From: a bacterium TMED198
GTDB lineage: Bacteria > Fidelibacterota > Marinisomatia > SCGC-AAA003-L08 > D37C17
Assembly (NCBI GenBank): GCA_002170735.1
Contig: NHIV01000032.1
Coordinates: forward strand, 1 to 31,783
Length of the DNA: 31,783 nt
Direction: 5' to 3'
Of this stretch, positions 30,551 through 31,783 are shown in pieces (position 1 is the first letter of the stretch; every line of letters starts with the position of its first letter). A model generated the notes under the pieces. The model ran no database searches and was not told where the DNA came from. It was given only the letters and a program-made list of their open reading frames with translations. Position numbers and translations under genes: made by a program.

Positions 30551-31783
30551 TTTAATTGATATTTCGATGAGACAAGACTCTTACGAGTCCATAATTAACA
30601 AAGCTGGTAGAGTTGTTGATGGTGTTAGTCACGGAAGAACTGTTCTAAAAGGCGATGGAGTTTACTATAAGATATTTGATATGGAGTATTGTCGTAGAGA
30701 AAACTTTGTAAAGGCTTATGAGGATGGATTCTTTGATGAAATTGCACCAGCACTTAAATCATTAATAGTTGATGGATATGATATAGTTGGCTATGTTACT
30801 GAGGCTGGAACTCCATTAGGTTCAGAGTTTGATGAGATACCAAAAGAGTTTTACGAACAGGTACTAAATAAAGCTAAAAAAACTGATATGTTTTTTTATG
30901 ATTTAGTGGCATCTAATATCATCCGCACAGAGAATGGAAAATTAAGTTTAGTCGATTTAGAGAGTGTATACCACATATCAGAGTTACATAGCATAGATAA
31001 ACACAATGCTAAGGTAAAACCAGATTACTATTTTACAGAGTTAAATAAATTGAAGGAAAAGTATATGGATGAGAGGGTAATAAGTTTCATACAACCGAGT
31101 AGAAACAATTTGAAATATCTAAAGTGGAGTTACAATTCTATCAGAAAGAATTTGGGATACAGACACGAGATATGTTGGGCTGATGATTTCTCTGATGACG
31201 GAACTTGGGAGTGGATGCAGGAGATTGCTGAAAAGGATAAGAATGTAAAGATACATAGGAATGAAGGACCTAAAAGATTAGGACATACAATATTATATGA
31301 TACGCTGGTAGATATGGCAACAAGTGATATTGTAATGATATATCACGCGGATATGTACGCCTGTCCTAAAATGGATGAAGAAGTATTGAAACATTTAGAA
31401 CGAGGTAAGGTGGTATCAGCAACTCGAATAGAACCACCACTACATCCTGATGGTCCTGAAAAAGTATTATCAGATTTTGGAATTGAACCTGAAGAGTTTG
31501 ATGAAGAAGGATTATTGAAGTGGGTAAAGGGATGGAAACAAACTGAAAGTAAAGATACAACTGAGGGTATATTTGCACCATGGGCTATATACAGAGATGA
31601 CTTTCTAGCAATAGGCGGACATGATTCTCTATACGCACCACAATCAAAAGAGGACTCTGATATATTCAATAGGTTTGTATTGGCGGGATACGAAACGATA
31701 CAGACTTGGCAAGGTTATGTGTATCATATGACTTGTAGAGGTAGTAGATTCAAAGATGGTGCTATGAGAAATCCAGCAGGTCA
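30534..31783 (+). CDS. Kinase-like domain fused to GT2 glycosyltransferase, 3' end cut
   Basis: An open frame from ATG 30534 to the window end, 416 codons and continuing. Residues 30-160 resemble a small kinase: YYKIF (K46 as ATP lysine), FYDLVASNI (121-129, an H-x-D-L-x-x-x-N variant with Tyr for His), and SLVDLESVY (138-146, the D-F-G counterpart). From about 182 it is a GT2/GT-A glycosyltransferase: ISFIQPSRNNLKYLKWSYNS, CWADDFSDDGT (214-224), a helix, and IYHADMYA (269-276) with an acidic metal-binding Asp. The combination suggests a bifunctional enzyme that transfers a sugar and adds phosphate, or uses an inactive kinase as adaptor. It overlaps the previous gene by 17 bases. Confidence 0.78.
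   Translation, partial: MLEKINLIDISMRQDSYESIINKAGRVVDGVSHGRTVLKGDGVYYKIFDMEYCRRENFVKAYEDGFFDEIAPALKSLIVDGYDIVGYVTEAGTPLGSEFDEIPKEFYEQVLNKAKKTDMFFYDLVASNIIRTENGKLSLVDLESVYHISELHSIDKHNAKVKPDYYFTELNKLKEKYMDERVISFIQPSRNNLKYLKWSYNSIRKNLGYRHEICWADDFSDDGTWEWMQEIAEKDKNVKIHRNEGPKRLGHTILYDTLVDMATSDIVMIYHADMYACPKMDEEVLKHLERGKVVSATRIEPPLHPDGPEKVLSDFGIEPEEFDEEGLLKWVKGWKQTESKDTTEGIFAPWAIYRDDFLAIGGHDSLYAPQSKEDSDIFNRFVLAGYETIQTWQGYVYHMTCRGSRFKDGAMRNPAG

Noticed and set aside
1..31783. tRNA genes, CRISPR arrays, transposons, rho-independent terminators
   Set aside because: Gaps between genes are short and none contains a cloverleaf, repeat-spacer series, inverted terminal repeats or a GC-rich hairpin with a T-run that I can support.
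1..31783. Bacterial O-antigen locus rather than a phage
   Set aside because: The T4-type clamp, gp44 and gp62 genes in tandem with Mom-like genes and the very tight gene packing favour a phage; a chimeric assembly cannot be ruled out from sequence alone.

Overview
The window looks like part of a large, AT-rich, T4-like tailed phage genome (myovirus type), probably marine and infecting a Gram-negative or cyanobacterial host. The evidence is the left end, which carries a T4-type replication set in the usual 45-44-62 order: a sliding clamp cut by the window edge, the AAA+ clamp loader ATPase and the small clamp loader subunit. All supported genes are on the + strand. Most neighbours overlap by a few bases or are separated by fewer than 45 bases. 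I see no tRNA, rRNA, CRISPR array, integrase, insertion sequence or structural gene, and no gene-free stretch longer than about 45 bases. Host and lineage are inference.

Region 1 (1-6378) holds replication and nucleic-acid genes. Two paralogous Mom-like (GNAT-fold DNA modification) genes are interleaved with the clamp and clamp loader genes. They are followed by an Nmad1/DUF1599 gene (nucleotide-modification associated), a RecB/Cas4-like PD-(D/E)XK nuclease with four cysteines placed as in iron-sulfur nucleases, a YspA-type SLOG protein, a probable ribbon-helix-helix protein and several small unknowns. Together they suggest DNA hypermodification tied to replication.

Region 2 (6388-20203) is a dense glycan assembly and tailoring block. 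It has several glycosyltransferases (GT4-like, GT2, a GT9/heptosyltransferase-like protein, a DUF616/TOD1-like fusion and a GT8-like protein), a sugar C-methyltransferase-like protein, an RmlD-like reductase, an AsnB-like amidotransferase, a hexapeptide-repeat acyltransferase, a PIG-L/LmbE deacetylase, an isochorismatase-like protein and two zinc-ribbon or unknown proteins.

Region 3 (20240-27595) reads as a precursor module: small HAD phosphatase, ManC-like cupin, Zn ribbon + sugar nucleotidyltransferase + APH-type kinase fusion, GmhA-like SIS isomerase, transketolase split into two genes, divergent AroE-like dehydrogenase, PhyH-type dioxygenase and a HisC-like PLP aminotransferase. Transketolase makes sedoheptulose 7-phosphate, which GmhA isomerises, and kinase, phosphatase and nucleotidyltransferase activities complete an NDP-heptose route. 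I therefore propose a nearly self-contained phage pathway for an NDP-heptose or related C7 (possibly carbocyclic and aminated) sugar. The substrate assignments are inference.

Region 4 (27592-31783) holds four more glycan genes, two of which fuse a kinase-like domain to a methyltransferase or to a GT2 domain; the last is cut by the window end. The product could decorate the virion, the host envelope or phage DNA, and the sequence alone does not decide. Large LPS-type gene clusters are known in some T4-like cyanophages such as P-SSM2, so the cluster type has precedent. The particular heptose/transketolase/AroE-like combination and the double Mom arrangement are what deserve attention.
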